A DNA stretch of 64,000 bases from Lunularia cruciata (lineage: Eukaryota > Streptophyta > Marchantiopsida > Lunulariales > Lunulariaceae): the NCBI GenBank assembly GCA_948567375.1, contig OX419758.1, positions 47,869,001 through 47,933,000 of the forward strand, read 5' to 3'. This document shows positions 1-11,651 of this stretch, piece by piece (within the stretch, counting starts at the first letter, position 1; each line of letters starts with the position of its first letter). Position numbers and translations under genes: made by a program. The notes beneath the pieces were generated by a model, which was given only the letters and a program-made list of their open reading frames with translations, made no database searches and was not told where the DNA came from.

Positions 1-785
1 GGCTAATCGCACGATTGAAGACATGTTACACGGCTTCACCTTAGAAGAGCAAGAGAGGTGGGACACCTTACTCCCGTTAGTGAAATTTGCTTACAAAAAA
101 TCAGTGAATGCATCTACACAAGTCACTCCATTATTCCTCATGTATGGTGAGCATCTCTTCACACCCTCTAGCTTGATGAAGATCCGTCCAATAGCTATCA
201 AGGTCGATGTTGTAAACACATTTGTTTCTAGAATCCAACACGATGTGGAGAGCGCCAAGCACAGATTACAGACTGCACAAAATCAATAGAAGTAGTATGC
301 TGATGCACATTGTAGGCACATGGAGTTCAATGTTGGGGATCAAGTGTGGCTATCAACAACCAACCTCACATTAGTTGGACCTTGTAAGCTCAAACCTCAT
401 TTTATTGGGCCTTTCTTGATTCTTCATTGCGTCGGCGATGTGGCCTATCACCTCGAGCTACCACCACACATGAAGATCCATCCAGTGTTCCATGTTTCCC
501 TACTACGCAGATATGCTCCCCGATCAAGCCAAGGTCATTCCCCACAAGACCATGTCCGACACTCATTGATGGCATAGAAGAATATGAAGTGGAGCGTATT
601 CTCCAAAAATGCATGCATGGTACTTGCCATCTACAGGGTGGACTATCTCATACAATGGAAAGGTTACCCCCTCTATGAAGCAACATGGGAGCCCGCTGCC
701 AATTTGACACATGCACCGATGTTGGTGAAAGCATTTAAGCAACAATTGCACAACAAGGATGTTGCGTCTTAAAAGGAGGGAGGTC
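1..785 (+). pseudogene. Ty3/gypsy chromovirus (element D): 3' end of pol, integrase tail and chromodomain
   Basis: This is the end of a gypsy polyprotein whose 5' part lies left of the window. Positions 23-289 read as the integrase C-terminal part, 320-577 as the integrase tail with the family-typical FHVSLLRRY stretch, and 584-772 as a chromodomain with the WKGYPLYEATWEP core. The chromodomain normally directs integration to chromatin marks. The frame is broken: TAG codons at 287-289 and 293-295 interrupt one frame, and at least one frameshift near 540-590 separates the tail from the chromodomain. The polypurine tract and 3' LTR follow directly. It is a dead copy; confidence in family and orientation is high. 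Confidence 0.88.
771..784 (+). other. Polypurine tract of element D
   Basis: A purine run (AAAAGGAGGGAGG) lies immediately before the LTR start TGTAATACC. In LTR retrotransposons this is the primer site for plus-strand DNA synthesis, and its position confirms that 786 is an LTR start. Confidence 0.75.
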
Positions 786-1523
786 TGTAATACCATGAGC
801 TAGCCATATGATCTAGATATGAAATTTGGTTTGGTAACATTTAGAATGATGTTATACATGATGTTCAAAATAGATCATAGATAGAAGTATCACCAAAAGA
901 GTACTTCTACTAGTAGAGAAGAAACCAAAATAGACTTGAGAACCTTAGAACCAATAGCTAGACATATGATTTAAAGGTGAGAATTGGTTTGGTAACATCT
1001 GGAAGGATGTTATACATGATGGACTAAAAAGATCAAAAAGAGGTATCACCAAAAAGGGACTTCTACAAATAGAGTAGGAACTGAAATATGCTTGAAATCT
1101 TTGAAGGCAATTTTGGAGGCCTAAATGGATTAATTAGGCCTCAAAAATATGCAGAACCCCCCCAACATAGGAAAGGCTGGCCTTCCCTCCCCCCCTACTT
1201 TGTCTCGTCAAGAGCTTTCCAACAGTACCTCACCTATGTGATTTTGAGATTCCTACAAGAAGATTCCCTAAAAGATTCCCTCTAGTCAAAGCTTATTTGA
1301 CCAACCAGATAGGAGCTAGACCGACTTATCGCCCATCCAAGTAAGTAATCCAAGGGTGGAGCTTTATGACATGTCACCTATTTTTGTGCTTAATCTTATG
1401 GTGGAGCTTCCTTGGAGGAGATCCTCTTTATCTATATAATAAAGAGAAGGTGCTCCTTTGGGGCACCGAATGTTGAGTGTGTAAGCTGCATTTTCTCTCT
1501 TCTCTTGTCCTTGAAATATTACA
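786..1523 (+). repeat. 3' LTR of gypsy element D (family 1)
   Basis: It begins TGTAATACC and ends ATTACA, giving the inverted ends TGTAAT/ATTACA. At 738 bp it aligns along its length with the solo LTRs at 2944-3696 (reverse) and 43326-44076. Its U3 part contains two tandem divergent copies of a unit of about 157 bp, each with TTGGTTTGGTAACAT and CACCAAAA. CTATATAATAAAGAG near 1433 is a plausible TATA and polyadenylation region. The base after the end starts CATGT, the expected target-site copy; its partner is outside the window. Confidence 0.85.
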
Positions 1524-1643
1524 CATGTGAATTGTTCCATCCTTCTTCTTCACAAAAAATATAGGAGCCCCATATGGTAATATCTTGGGTTGGAGAAACC
1601 CCTTCTGTAACATATCCTCAATTTGAGCCTTATATTCCTCCAA
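1524..1643 (-). pseudogene. Reverse transcriptase N-terminal fragment of element C
   Basis: The minus-strand translation shows the standard gypsy RT opening: a GFLQP stretch, then PYGAPIFFVKKKDGTIHMC, matching the SPWGAPVLFVKKKDG(S/T)xRMC block that precedes the RT catalytic core. It stops exactly at the LTR border of element D, in the codons for the M-C pair. The YxDD active site is not present in this window. The reading into the LTR after that point is artificial. Confidence 0.85.
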
Positions 1644-2109
1644 TTCATGAGGTGATAGTCAATATGGGGCCTTACAAGGAGGTGTCTTCCTAGGAAGTGT
1701 CTCAATTTTATGATCTACTCTAATTTTTGGTGGTAAACCTATGGGTAATTCATCTAGAAAGACATCTTGAAAACTCATTGACCAAATCTTTCAATTTCTC
1801 AAGAATTTATCCATTGTATTGGGCACTTTGGACTTCTATTATTAACCCTATGAAACATCTATTTGTCTTACTAATAGCTGTGGTCTATGACATATAGAGG
1901 CAACTCTTGCCTTTGTAATCTTCTTTTAATCCCAAAGACCTTCCATTGACTAGTGTTCACTACTTTCTTTCTCCAATCCACAATGGAGTTGTAGTGCTCC
2001 ATCCATAGCATACCTAAGATTGCATCATAATGAGCTAATTGTATCATTCATCACTCAATTATTTCTTGATACTCTCTTATAAAGAGTATTACTTTCTAGG
2101 TAATGACTC

Positions 2110-2300
2110 AATCCTCTCTTTGACCATTAGCAAATGCTACTTTGTCATTCTCATCCTTCTCTAGTTCCATCTCCAACCTTATTGCAATAGAGCAAGACAA
2201 GAAATTCTCTCTTGCTCTAAGGTCTATCAACACTATCACCAGATTGCCTTCTAGCACTCCATTTACAATAATTAATTGTGTGTTTGTCTTCCTCTATCTT
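2110..2300 (-). pseudogene. Aspartic protease region of element C, active site decayed
   Basis: Minus-strand translation gives the gypsy protease pattern with VLID followed by LRARENFLS, where active families carry D-S/T-G-A-S-x-x-F-(I/L)-S. The catalytic Asp is kept but the Ser-Gly pair is not, so the enzyme would be dead. It lies between the zinc knuckle and RT, as expected for gag-PR-RT order. Confidence 0.6.
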
Positions 2301-2486
2301 TGCACACTTGTCCTCTTCCTTCCCTTGCTTTTACTCTTCTTCACCAAGCCAATAAGGCGCGAGGTACATTTACTAGCAATCTTTGTTTTCTAATGTGGTT
2401 TTTGCATCATCTTCTTCAATTCATCTCTCCATGTGGTTCAAAGGTTGCTTGTATGGAGGCCAAGGGCCTTTAAGATGACGAGCATG

Positions 2487-2528
2487 ACAATTGATGGCTA
2501 TATGCCCAATTTGGCCACAATTGTAACA
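2487..2528 (-). other. CCHC zinc knuckle of element C gag
   Basis: The minus strand encodes CYNCGQIGHIAINC, a perfect C-x2-C-x4-H-x4-C nucleocapsid knuckle, which binds retroelement RNA. It sits downstream of the gag capsid fragments and upstream of the protease. Confidence 0.85.
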
Positions 2529-2665
2529 TCATCATTATTTTGCTCAAGCCCCTTCTCCTCATGGGACTCCTTTTTCTCCTTTCTTTGATGCATCTCCATT
2601 CTCCTTGGAGGGGTCTTGCTCCTCGGTCTCAAAACCAAAGGTTGCCTAATTCCATGGGAACTGGT

Positions 2666-2896
2666 TCACCAAAATGGTGTCTCAACCTGATAGTTTTGCA
2701 TTGGTGTTATTGCTTCACCTCTTCCAAGCACACCTATTATTCTTTGAGTGCATGCAATGGCTTCAAAAATAGTACAAGGATTTTGTACCATTACCCCTTG
2801 GCAAATCCGCTCTTTTAATCCTCTTTTGAAATTGTAAAGAGCTTCAATTGGACTCATATCTATTATCACAATCTGTATATGAAGAAATGCCTCCAT
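2666..2896 (-). pseudogene. gag (capsid C-terminal part) of element C
   Basis: The translation contains MSPIEALYNFKRGLKERIC, typical of the retrotransposon gag core where a short helix F-x-x-G-L is followed by a QGV..P repeat region. It was contiguous with the gag N-terminal part at 3697-4294 until the solo LTR at 2944-3696 inserted. Confidence 0.7.
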
Positions 2897-2943
2897 GTAC
2901 TCTTCTATGCTATTCTTCTACTTCAACCCTCAAAGTCTGGTTT

Positions 2944-3696
2944 TGTAATACTCCAAGGATAGGAGACCTGAAGAGAAACACACCATGAAAAACACACACT
3001 TTCACACTCAAACTTTGATGCCCCAAAGGAGCACCTTCTCTTTATTATATAGGCAAAGCGGATCTCCTCCAATGAAGCTCCACCATAGGATTAGGTACAT
3101 AGATAGGTGACATGTCAGCAAGCTCCACCCTTGGATTACTTACTTGTATGGGTGACATGTCGGTCCTGGTCCTATCTGGTTGGTCAAACAAGCTTTGACC
3201 AGAGGGAATCTTTTAGGGAATCTTCTTGTAGGAATCTCAAAATCACGTGGGTGAGGTATTGTTGGAAAGCTCTCGACAAGACAAAGCAAGGGGGAGGGAA
3301 GGCCAGCCTTTCTTGTGTATGGTGGAAATTTGCACATTTTCAAGGTCTAATTCATCCGTTTAGGCCTTCAAAATTGCCTTCAAAGATTTCAAGCATATTT
3401 GGTTCCAACTCTATTAGTAGAAGTCTCCTTTTAGTGGTACCTCTTTCTGATCTTTTCAGTCCATCTTGTGTAACATTCTTCCAGATGTTACCAACCCAAT
3501 TCTCACCTTCAAATCATATGTCTAGCTATTGGTTCTAAGGTTTTCAAATCTATTTTGGTTTTTTGCCCTATCAATAGAAGTACCCTTTTGGTGATACTTC
3601 TATCTGCTCTATTTTGACCATCATGTATAACTTCATTCCAAATGTTACCAAACCAAATTTCACATCTAGATCATATGGCTAGCTCTTGGTATTACA
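2944..3696 (-). mobile_element. Solo LTR (family 1) inside gag of element C
   Basis: It starts TGTAATACTCC and ends GGTATTACA on the plus strand, reverse to the LTR of element D, and is 753 bp long. The flanks are a perfect 5-bp target-site duplication, GGTTT at 2939-2943 and 3697-3701. There is no internal element sequence, so this is a product of LTR-LTR recombination. It carries the two-unit U3 duplication. Confidence 0.93.
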
Positions 3697-3859
3697 GGTT
3701 TGAGCCATTTGCACAGATTAGAAATTCTTGAGTAGCACTTCTTGCATGGCTATTCAAGTGACCTCTCTTCCTTCTACCAACAATGATCATTCCCAAGCAT
3801 TATACCATGTGAGGGCTTTATAAGTCAAGTACACACATGCAAACACACCTGCAAAATGA

Positions 3860-4294
3860 TCAATGATCTCTTTTGTGCACAATCAAAGGTATAGATTCAT
3901 TTTTGAAATCCAATTTTCCACTACTCCCATAGAACGTTGTCCCGTGCAAGGCTTGATGTTTGCACATCTTTTTCATTTTTTGTAACAATGTAGCTTGGTT
4001 GTTGATTGGAATCGATGTCATCGGCATGAATAACTCTCCAAGTACTTTGATTGTTGGTGTTGGTTGTTGAGACGGCTCCCCTTCTTGCATTACTTGATTT
4101 TTCTTGATAGTACATATTTGATTTTTCAATTCCTCCATGGTCATCTTGATTTCCCAAAACTTGTTCAACATCTCTTGCATTCCTTGCATCAACTCTTGCA
4201 ATTGCGGATCCATGATTCCTACACACGGCCAATGTTCAGTTGCTACTACCTTCTTCAATAGAGGGTTAGAATGATCACTCAAGAAGGAGCACAA
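3860..4294 (-). pseudogene. gag N-terminal region of element C
   Basis: An open frame of 144 codons on the minus strand, with a short amphipathic and Gln/Met-rich helix (QLQELMQGMQEMLNKF) followed by a polar linker. It occupies the gag position between the primer-binding site and the capsid fragment. A gag role is inferred from place rather than from a strong motif. The ORF's first codons may lie upstream of the true start. Confidence 0.55.
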
Positions 4295-4812
4295 ACTATT
4301 GGGACTATCATTGGTTTCTTAGATGCTATCACTTGTTGATATTATCCCTCACCAAAATTCCGGCCTACAAAATCCTTAAACATCACTTTTGGTATAACCA
4401 TATAATGGATTTCTACTTGCATGTTGAAATGGTGAGGATTTGGTACATTCAAGTCCATAACATCATAACAAAATGTAGATTGTCAAATTGCACTCTCTTT
4501 TGTATACCACTAAAAGTAGAATCATTGGGCTTGGTGAATTCATCCCTCTATCCATGAATTCTGCTCCAAAGTGATAAACAAGAGATACTATCATTTTCTC
4601 ACGCTAGATTTACATAATCTTGATGTGGAATGGATTCAAGAATGGGAAGCTAGGTGCAAGAAATTGTCCTCCAAGCGCATCCATCCCATCCGCTCTCTAA
4701 AACACCTCCCAAATCTAGCAATTGCATTATGTTTTCTCCCCTCAAATTACTCAATTTCAATAGCTCGTGTTCTTCTAAGAAGGGTGATCCACTCTCTTGG
4801 ACTAAAATAGTT

Positions 4813-4824
4813 GCTCTGATACCA
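4813..4824 (-). other. Primer-binding site of element C (initiator tRNA-Met)
   Basis: On the minus strand the sequence TGGTATCAGAGC lies one base inside the 5' LTR. It is complementary to the 3' end of plant initiator tRNA-Met, the usual minus-strand primer of Ty3/gypsy elements. It fixes element orientation. Confidence 0.9.
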
Positions 4825-4825
4825 T

Positions 4826-5408
4826 TGTAATACTCCAAGGGCAAGAGAACTCTACAAGAGAGGAAAAACAAGTTTCACACTCAATACTCCAATGCCCCCA
4901 AAGGAGCACAAACTCTTTATTATATAGCAAAGAGTACCCTCTCCAAAGAAGCTCCACCCTTGGATCATATACATAGATTTGTGACATGTCAGCAAGCTTC
5001 ACCCTTAGATTAGTTGCTTGGATTGGTGACATGTCAATCCTTGTCCTATCTAGTTGGTCAAACAAGTTTGACCAAAGGAATCTTTAGGGAATCTTCTTGT
5101 AGGAAGCTCAGAATCACATAGGTAAGATACTGTTGGAAAGCTATCAAAGAGACAAATCATGGGAGGAGAAGTCAAGTTTATTTTTGAGTGGGAGGAATCT
5201 TTCTATTTTTGAGGTCTAATTCATTCGTTTAGGCTTCCAAAATTGGCTTTGAATTTTTAGGCTATTTTTGACTTATGCCCTATTAGTAGAAGTAATCTTT
5301 TGGTGATGTCTCTATCTGATCTAGTTAGCCTATCCTACATAACATCCATCTAGTTGTTACCAAACCAATTTTCACCTCTAGGTAATATGTCTAGCTAGAC
5401 ATATTACT
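4826..5408 (-). repeat. 5' LTR of element C (family 1, short form)
   Basis: It starts TGTAATACTCC on the plus strand beside the primer-binding site and ends near ATATTAC at about 5408. At about 583 bp it has only one copy of the U3 unit, like the solo LTR at 28953-29538. The outer border is estimated by alignment because the terminal bases have drifted. Confidence 0.75.
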
Positions 5409-6470
5409 CCTGCACTCTACTTCTTTAACCTTGAGGATTATTCTATTAGTGAAAATAAACTATAAGTATATCAAAATAAAACTTATAATAGTTTTATTCT
5501 TGATTTATCTAAATAATTGTAAGTAAATAAATTAGGTTCTATGTGGCCTTAGTTTACAAAGTAGCTCAATAATCTCACATTGACTTATTCATGCTTTCAA
5601 GAACTTCAATGATTTTCCTTGCTTTGGCTAAGTTGGTCAATCTACCCATAAGAAGGACCATGATGTGTGAAGAGTTTGGATCTAGATATACTTTTTTTTG
5701 GATATATCATTCCTACAATTTGCAACCTTAATAAATTCAAATTTACTTGTTTGTCTTTAGTGCTTACCTGTTCAATCATTCAAATGTTATCATTCATTAC
5801 TTCTATCTTTTATTACTTTGTCTTATTCCATTTAACATTACTTGTATGGATAACCTCATTCATCATTTTAGCCTTATTCCACTAGATATTATCTTCTTAG
5901 ATATATTCATATTTATTATGGATCTATATTTAGCTAAATAATTATGATTAGATTACCATAGTAAAATAGTAAAATAACTTCTAATTTATACTTAAAAATC
6001 TACTAAAACATACTCATGGAAGTACAAAGAAGTTTTCTCAGGATGATTTGTCTACTAAAGTATTTGACACTTTCCTAGGGTAATTTGGGAAGGAAATTAA
6101 TAGCTAACTTCTTTCAGAAGCAAGTCTATCATAAATCCTTATTAGCAAAAGAACAAAAAAAAGTTAATTGCTTTTCTCTCTAGCTCAATCTTTATCATTA
6201 TATAAGTAAAATTGCATTAAGTGCTTCAAGAATAATGAGGGACTTAGGAAACAAGCATCTTTCCAATTTGACCTTTTCTTTTCTCTAAGCTTTATTCTAT
6301 CTTGTAAACATTACATCAAAGCCAAAGAAATTTTCATTGCAATGTTAGTCTTGATACAAAACCATAAGTATTCTTCTAGAGTTTCCTTTTTGTAGATTTT
6401 CTAATAAAGTTTGATTGGTGAAATGTTTTGGTACTTGTCCTAAACTCATGAATATACTTATGTTTAGGTA

Positions 6471-7015
6471 TCTTATTGGAGAGAAACCCTAGAGATCACC
6501 TTTTGTCAAATTTTTTGTTTATACATGATATCCATGATTTCACATTTTTCCTTGGATCTTTATGCTTGTTCCTCTATAAAAAGTTGAAATAGACACTCTC
6601 AAGTTCAATGAAAAAATATATATAATACACTAGCATGTTACTAAAGTGATGGATATAGAATACTTTCAGAAAGCGTTTAACATTGACTTCACTATCAATC
6701 TTCATATTGTTTGCTCAATAATACAAATTTTTAGCTCTATTTCTCAAAGAATATCTTATTGGAAGAAAGAAACCTTGGATCTCTTTGTGAATTTGTTATT
6801 TCATATGTGTCCATGATTTCACTTTTTTTCTTGGATCTTTATGTTTTTTCCTCTCCACAAAGGTGAAATATACACTATCAAGTTCAAAATATATATAAGT
6901 AAAGTAATAGATATGGAGTGCTTTCAAAAAGCCTTTAACATATTAACTCTACCATCAATCTTCATGTTCTTTGCTTAATAATACAATCTTTAACTATAGT
7001 TCTCAAAAAAGAGTT
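6471..7015. repeat. Tandem duplication, unit about 282 bp
   Basis: Two diverged copies begin with TCTTATTGGA at about 6471 and 6753. Both then carry GAAACC, CCATGATTTCAC, CTTGGATCTTTATG and CAATCTTCAT in the same order. No coding frame is kept through either. Confidence 0.75.
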
Positions 7016-7402
7016 CATTATAAATCTTATACTTTACTTAAATGCCAAAGATTCCTTAGATAGATCTATATTTCAACTTCCTATGCTTCTATACATCTCT
7101 TATTGGGATCATTGAATTTTAAAGAAGTAGAGATGACTGCATTTAGGTTATTATTTTTAATTGCTCCATGATGACTATATTTCTTTCATATATTCTCTTA
7201 GATCCAAAAAAAGAAGTATCTGTAATTATTTTAGATAATACTTATACCTTTGTTTCATCTAGCTTCTATTCACAATAGACATGAGCAATTGGGTAATCAA
7301 CTCAAGAAGGAGAGGAAAAAAGTGGAATGTTTATCTTACCGTCTTGTATTTACTGGTTTCTTAGAACGTTCTTTCATATTGAATCTTGATAGTAGGTTTA
7401 GT

Positions 7403-7738
7403 CAAATAAGGTGGGAAATTCATGGTGCTCTAGATAGTTCATAGATAGGTAGGAGTCATAAAAGCTTTGAGTAAATCAAGTTTTATGAATTGTATCTCTC
7501 GATATATGTTCAATCAAATGAGGTGGGAAATGTATGGTGCTTTAGATAATTCATAGATAAGTAGGAGCCATAAAAGCTTTGAGTAAATCAAGCTTTATAA
7601 ATTGTATCTCTAGATCTATGTTTAATCAAATAAGGTGGGAAATGCATGGTGCTCTAGATAATTCATAGATAAGTAGGAGCCATAAAAGCTTTGAGTAAAT
7701 CAAGTTTTATGAATTATATCTCTAGATCTATCTTTTGT
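7403..7738. repeat. Triplicated 112-bp unit
   Basis: Three head-to-tail copies start at 7403, 7515 and 7627, each beginning CAAAT(A/G)AGGTGGGAAA and containing AAAAGCTTTGAGTAAATCAA. The first two copies are 112 bp; the third drifts at its end. No full-length frame is shared. Confidence 0.88.
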
Positions 7739-10700
7739 TAGCTTTCAATCAAGATGGGAAAAATACTTCTTCCTTCTATGATGTCTCTTCTTTTATCATA
7801 TATCTGATTATTTTTTTTAGTGCATTTAAATATCACATTATAAAATATTCTAGAAACATTATTTCTATTATATAAATCATTTTCTCCATTTAAATTTTAT
7901 TAGCATTTTTATAGTAAGGTATATGTACTTGTATTACTAAGGTATTTGTTTAAAAACATTTGATAACTCTTAAATGGGTCTAGTTTCAAAAATGCTGTCA
8001 GAAAAGCCTAGAAATTTTCACTAAAGATAAAATAAGAACCTTTCTTAATATAGCTATTTGGATCCATTATGCATGACAAGGTCTATGATATTTCTTTTAA
8101 TTGGTGTATGCTCTAATACATTGTAATATTATTCAGTACCATCAGTTATAGGATGTATCATTTATGATCTTATCAGAAAAATTGATAAGCTAAGATTTTT
8201 ATTTGATTTTTTTTGTATATAATATAAGACCTTTATAAAATGTTTCCAATCATATATGATATATTTAAAAATTTCATAAGATATAGATTAGTCTTTATTA
8301 AATTAAATCAAATCAAATCAAATTCTTAATATAGAAGTTTGGATATCTGTATGATTTGATAGAGATTTTCTTTTGGTTTTTGACAGCAATGGCTATTTAT
8401 TTAAATACTCGGTAGCACAATCTGATTTTCAACTACGATCTGTATCATAAAAAATTTCATATCAAAACTTAATTAGATCATATTAAATTTGAAGCTGGAT
8501 TTGAGATAATGATAATTGCATCTAAAACAACTTTGAAACCCCATTATTTATCTTTGGTTAATTTCAATGAATTTCCCCTTTGTTATGGAAAGCTATAAAT
8601 AGCAACAAGATTTCTGAAAATGTATTTCAGAAAATAAACCATAAATATGTCATTCTTATTTTAAAATAAAAAATAAGATAAATCTAAGGAGAATAAATTG
8701 TCCAAAGTCATTCTTGATCATAAATTGCAGTCCAAATTATTATAATTTATAAATTTACTATCTAAAATGAAATTTTCTTGCATACTAGAATGCTTAGAAT
8801 GGTATTTGTATAGGTACTTCTGTTAGAATGGCATTTTGTCTAGAATGAAGTATGAGTTATATGTAAAGGAAACATATTTTGATGTTTAAAATTTTATTCT
8901 ACGTAAATCTATATCCTACATGTTCTCTTCTGAATAATTTTGCTTAACATGTTCATTCAACATAGCATATATATTTTAGATGTTCTCTTCTGTATGAGTT
9001 TATGGGAAGCATCGGTAACCAATGATAGTATATAATACATATGTATTATATAAATCTAAATGAGATCAAAAGAATGATCATATGTATTATATATTTTTTG
9101 ATCTAGATCAAAAGATAAACTCTCATATTCAAAACAAGCCTTGAGAATTACATTTTTCAGAGAATTTGGATTAGAAATTTAGTTTTTTAGTTTGCAAATT
9201 GAGATAGTTTGTACATTTGAAGGTTAACCATATGGTATATACTCTATCCGTTGGGAAGTCAGAAGATCAAACAGATATCAAGACCTACTATAAGACTACT
9301 CTTTAAAGAAAGCAATCAAGTAACGAAGAGAGAAGGGGACCACATAGAACACAAGAAGGATGGGAAGAATGTTTTAATGAAGGTTCTAAATTACGTGAGT
9401 ATTATTTAATATTTATTTTCTTTTGAAATTTATCATGGAAAAATAATTATGCTAATTTCTTCAGTTGAAAGACACATGTTATGATTTTCATTTCAGGAAG
9501 TGGTCAAAAATATTGTTATTGTAAATAGTTTATATTTTTCTAGTTTCAACTCACAACTATTATGGAAAACTACATGAATTTCAGCAATTCTCTCTGTCTG
9601 CAAAGTTTTACATGGCCCTCTTTTGTTAAACTATTTCACGCTCTTCGAACAATTAGAATCTGCTTTTGTCTCTAGCAGACATCAAAACCATTGTACTTAC
9701 GTGATTTTGATCAAAGTGCTATTTTATAAGTCCAGAAATTTCCCTCTGCTCTCCTTTGGAAACAAGAGTATATTATGCCGTTTATGACTATGTTCTGTCA
9801 AAGTGATTGAACACTAGGTGACGGGCATGTGTGCCGAAATACTTGTGACAGAAACTACTGCAGTATCTGTCTTTGTCTTTTCAGTGTTAGGACAGATTCA
9901 TGAGCTACTTCGAGCAGTTGGTGTGCAGCCTTTACTCTCATTACTTGATGATGCTCATAAGTGTAGTCATTGCTACTCAACCACCTACATTCCTTATCTT
10001 TAGTACATGGTAAAACCTATCGTGAAGAAACAATAGCACACAACTACTAGTTAACACCGGGTTACAAAATCCTCTAATACACATGTCCGTCTGGAATTCA
10101 AAATCCGCCTATCAGAGCGTATCTTGTACCACCTTTGGATGGTTGATCTCCATGCACTTACGTGTGGAGATCGAGATAGAGTGAAACTTTCCAAGTCAAA
10201 AAAGGATTCAAATATCGATCATTTTCTTCAAGACTATTGGTATTTCGACATCTTCGTGTTGTAGTAGACTATCAAACCTCAAAGTTGCATGGACTCTATA
10301 ATACACTCACGTTGTGTAGTTTTCCCTGTATTACTAAACATGCGGGTTGTAAGTAAAGCATGGAGATGTGGTGCCTTCCTTGATATAAAGTACAACATGA
10401 AAGATTGGATTACTTTGACTTGAGAGTGTGCAGAGTATCTTCTAATCTAAAGTTTCCCGCACATCGTACTGAGAGAATCCGGAGGGAGGAGGCAAAGGGG
10501 CTTCCGATCTTTTGGCAACGGCTTGTAGTCTGATTGTTAGATACGGTTCTTCTTTCGCGACATGTAGCACGTGACGGCGGCCGCCTTGAGTCTCCTGATT
10601 TAGCGACGTCGCGAAAGTATGATGTTTGACGTGTGATCAAGGTTTTTATCCCAGTAAACGGCCCAACTTTCCACGAACACTTGTTCTTGCTAACTAAGGA

Positions 10701-11432
10701 AGGTGGAACGAACAATTTTTAAGAGGATCAAACGTCTAGCGCGCAGCCATATTTCCACTTCTGTGGGAATCTAGGAGACATGCGCAAACGGCCGCCAAAT
10801 TCATGCGGGATGCGGCCGAAATGTCATTTACGTTCATTCTACCGCCTCCGTCAGAGTGCAAGACAGGGTTGTTGCTTTTCTTATCCGTCCTAGTTTCTTC
10901 ATGGTTGGTACAAAGTAGGTTCTTATCACGCCAGCTCTCGATATAAAACGCCAGGATACGTCTCCTCATACTCTGTGACGTCTCACGATCCGTCCCTCCC
11001 AAATGTTGGCCGCTTTACCAAAGGTCCGCGCCCCCCAGTCTACTATGACAGGACGCAAAAGTTCTTCTAAAGCAGAAACTGACAAACTTCTTTCCCGCAT
11101 GCTGCCAAATCGTCAGTTTCACAGGCAGCAGTAAGTTACCACCGTAGGAGGAACGTTAGTCCAGTCCTTGGACTTCGAGCATCAATACCGCGGCGAATAA
11201 ACGAGCTCTGTGATTGCAACTTTCCGGTGCGCTTTTTCAAGCGCAGTGCCTTGGTGCAACCTCTTTGATGTCATCCGACTTCCACGGCCGGGGTGATTTA
11301 ACGATCAAGAGAAACCAGAATGCATAGCGAAAAGGGCGACCGTGTAGAAAACACGAAGGAGGGGAAGACCCCATCAAGCAGTACAAGAGTGAGACAAAAT
11401 AGGTAAAATGGGATTAAGTCCCAATAGAGTCG

Positions 11433-11651
11433 ATACCAATTTGCCTGGCGTCGCCAAGCGAATTTTGAGTGGCTTTCGAGCCGGTCTCGTTACCGGGAAA
11501 CGTTAGCTTACGCGAGCGTCATGGTCTTAGGACACACATAGATACCCAATTTGCCTGGCCTAGCAAACCAAATTTTGAGTGGCTTTCGAGCCGGTCTGGT
11601 TACCAGAAAACTTTAGCGTACGCGAGCGTCATGATCTTAGGACCAGCATAG
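11433..11651. repeat. Tandem duplication of a 110-bp unit
   Basis: Copies at 11433-11541 and 11542-11651 share GAGTGGCTTTCGAGCCGGTCT, ACGCGAGCGTCATG and TCTTAGGAC. The short frame at 11469-11651 only reflects the repeat. Confidence 0.85.

Larger units (their letters stand above)
1524..5408 (-). mobile_element. Ty3/gypsy element C, minus strand, 5' LTR to RT, cut by element D
   Basis: Read on the minus strand this runs from 5' LTR (5408-4826) through primer-binding site, gag, zinc knuckle and protease to the start of reverse transcriptase, where element D has inserted. The rest of pol and the 3' LTR must lie left of the window. A solo LTR (2944-3696) further splits gag. Several frames are broken, so no product is expected. 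LTR similarity places it in the same family as D, but with a shorter, single-unit LTR. Confidence 0.85.
5409..9817. other. AT-rich spacer without a recognisable gene
   Basis: Very AT-rich DNA with dense stops in all frames. Short ORFs (for example 5667-5885 and 7250-7444) look like chance or repeat-derived frames. Two tandem repeats are described separately. Confidence 0.6.
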
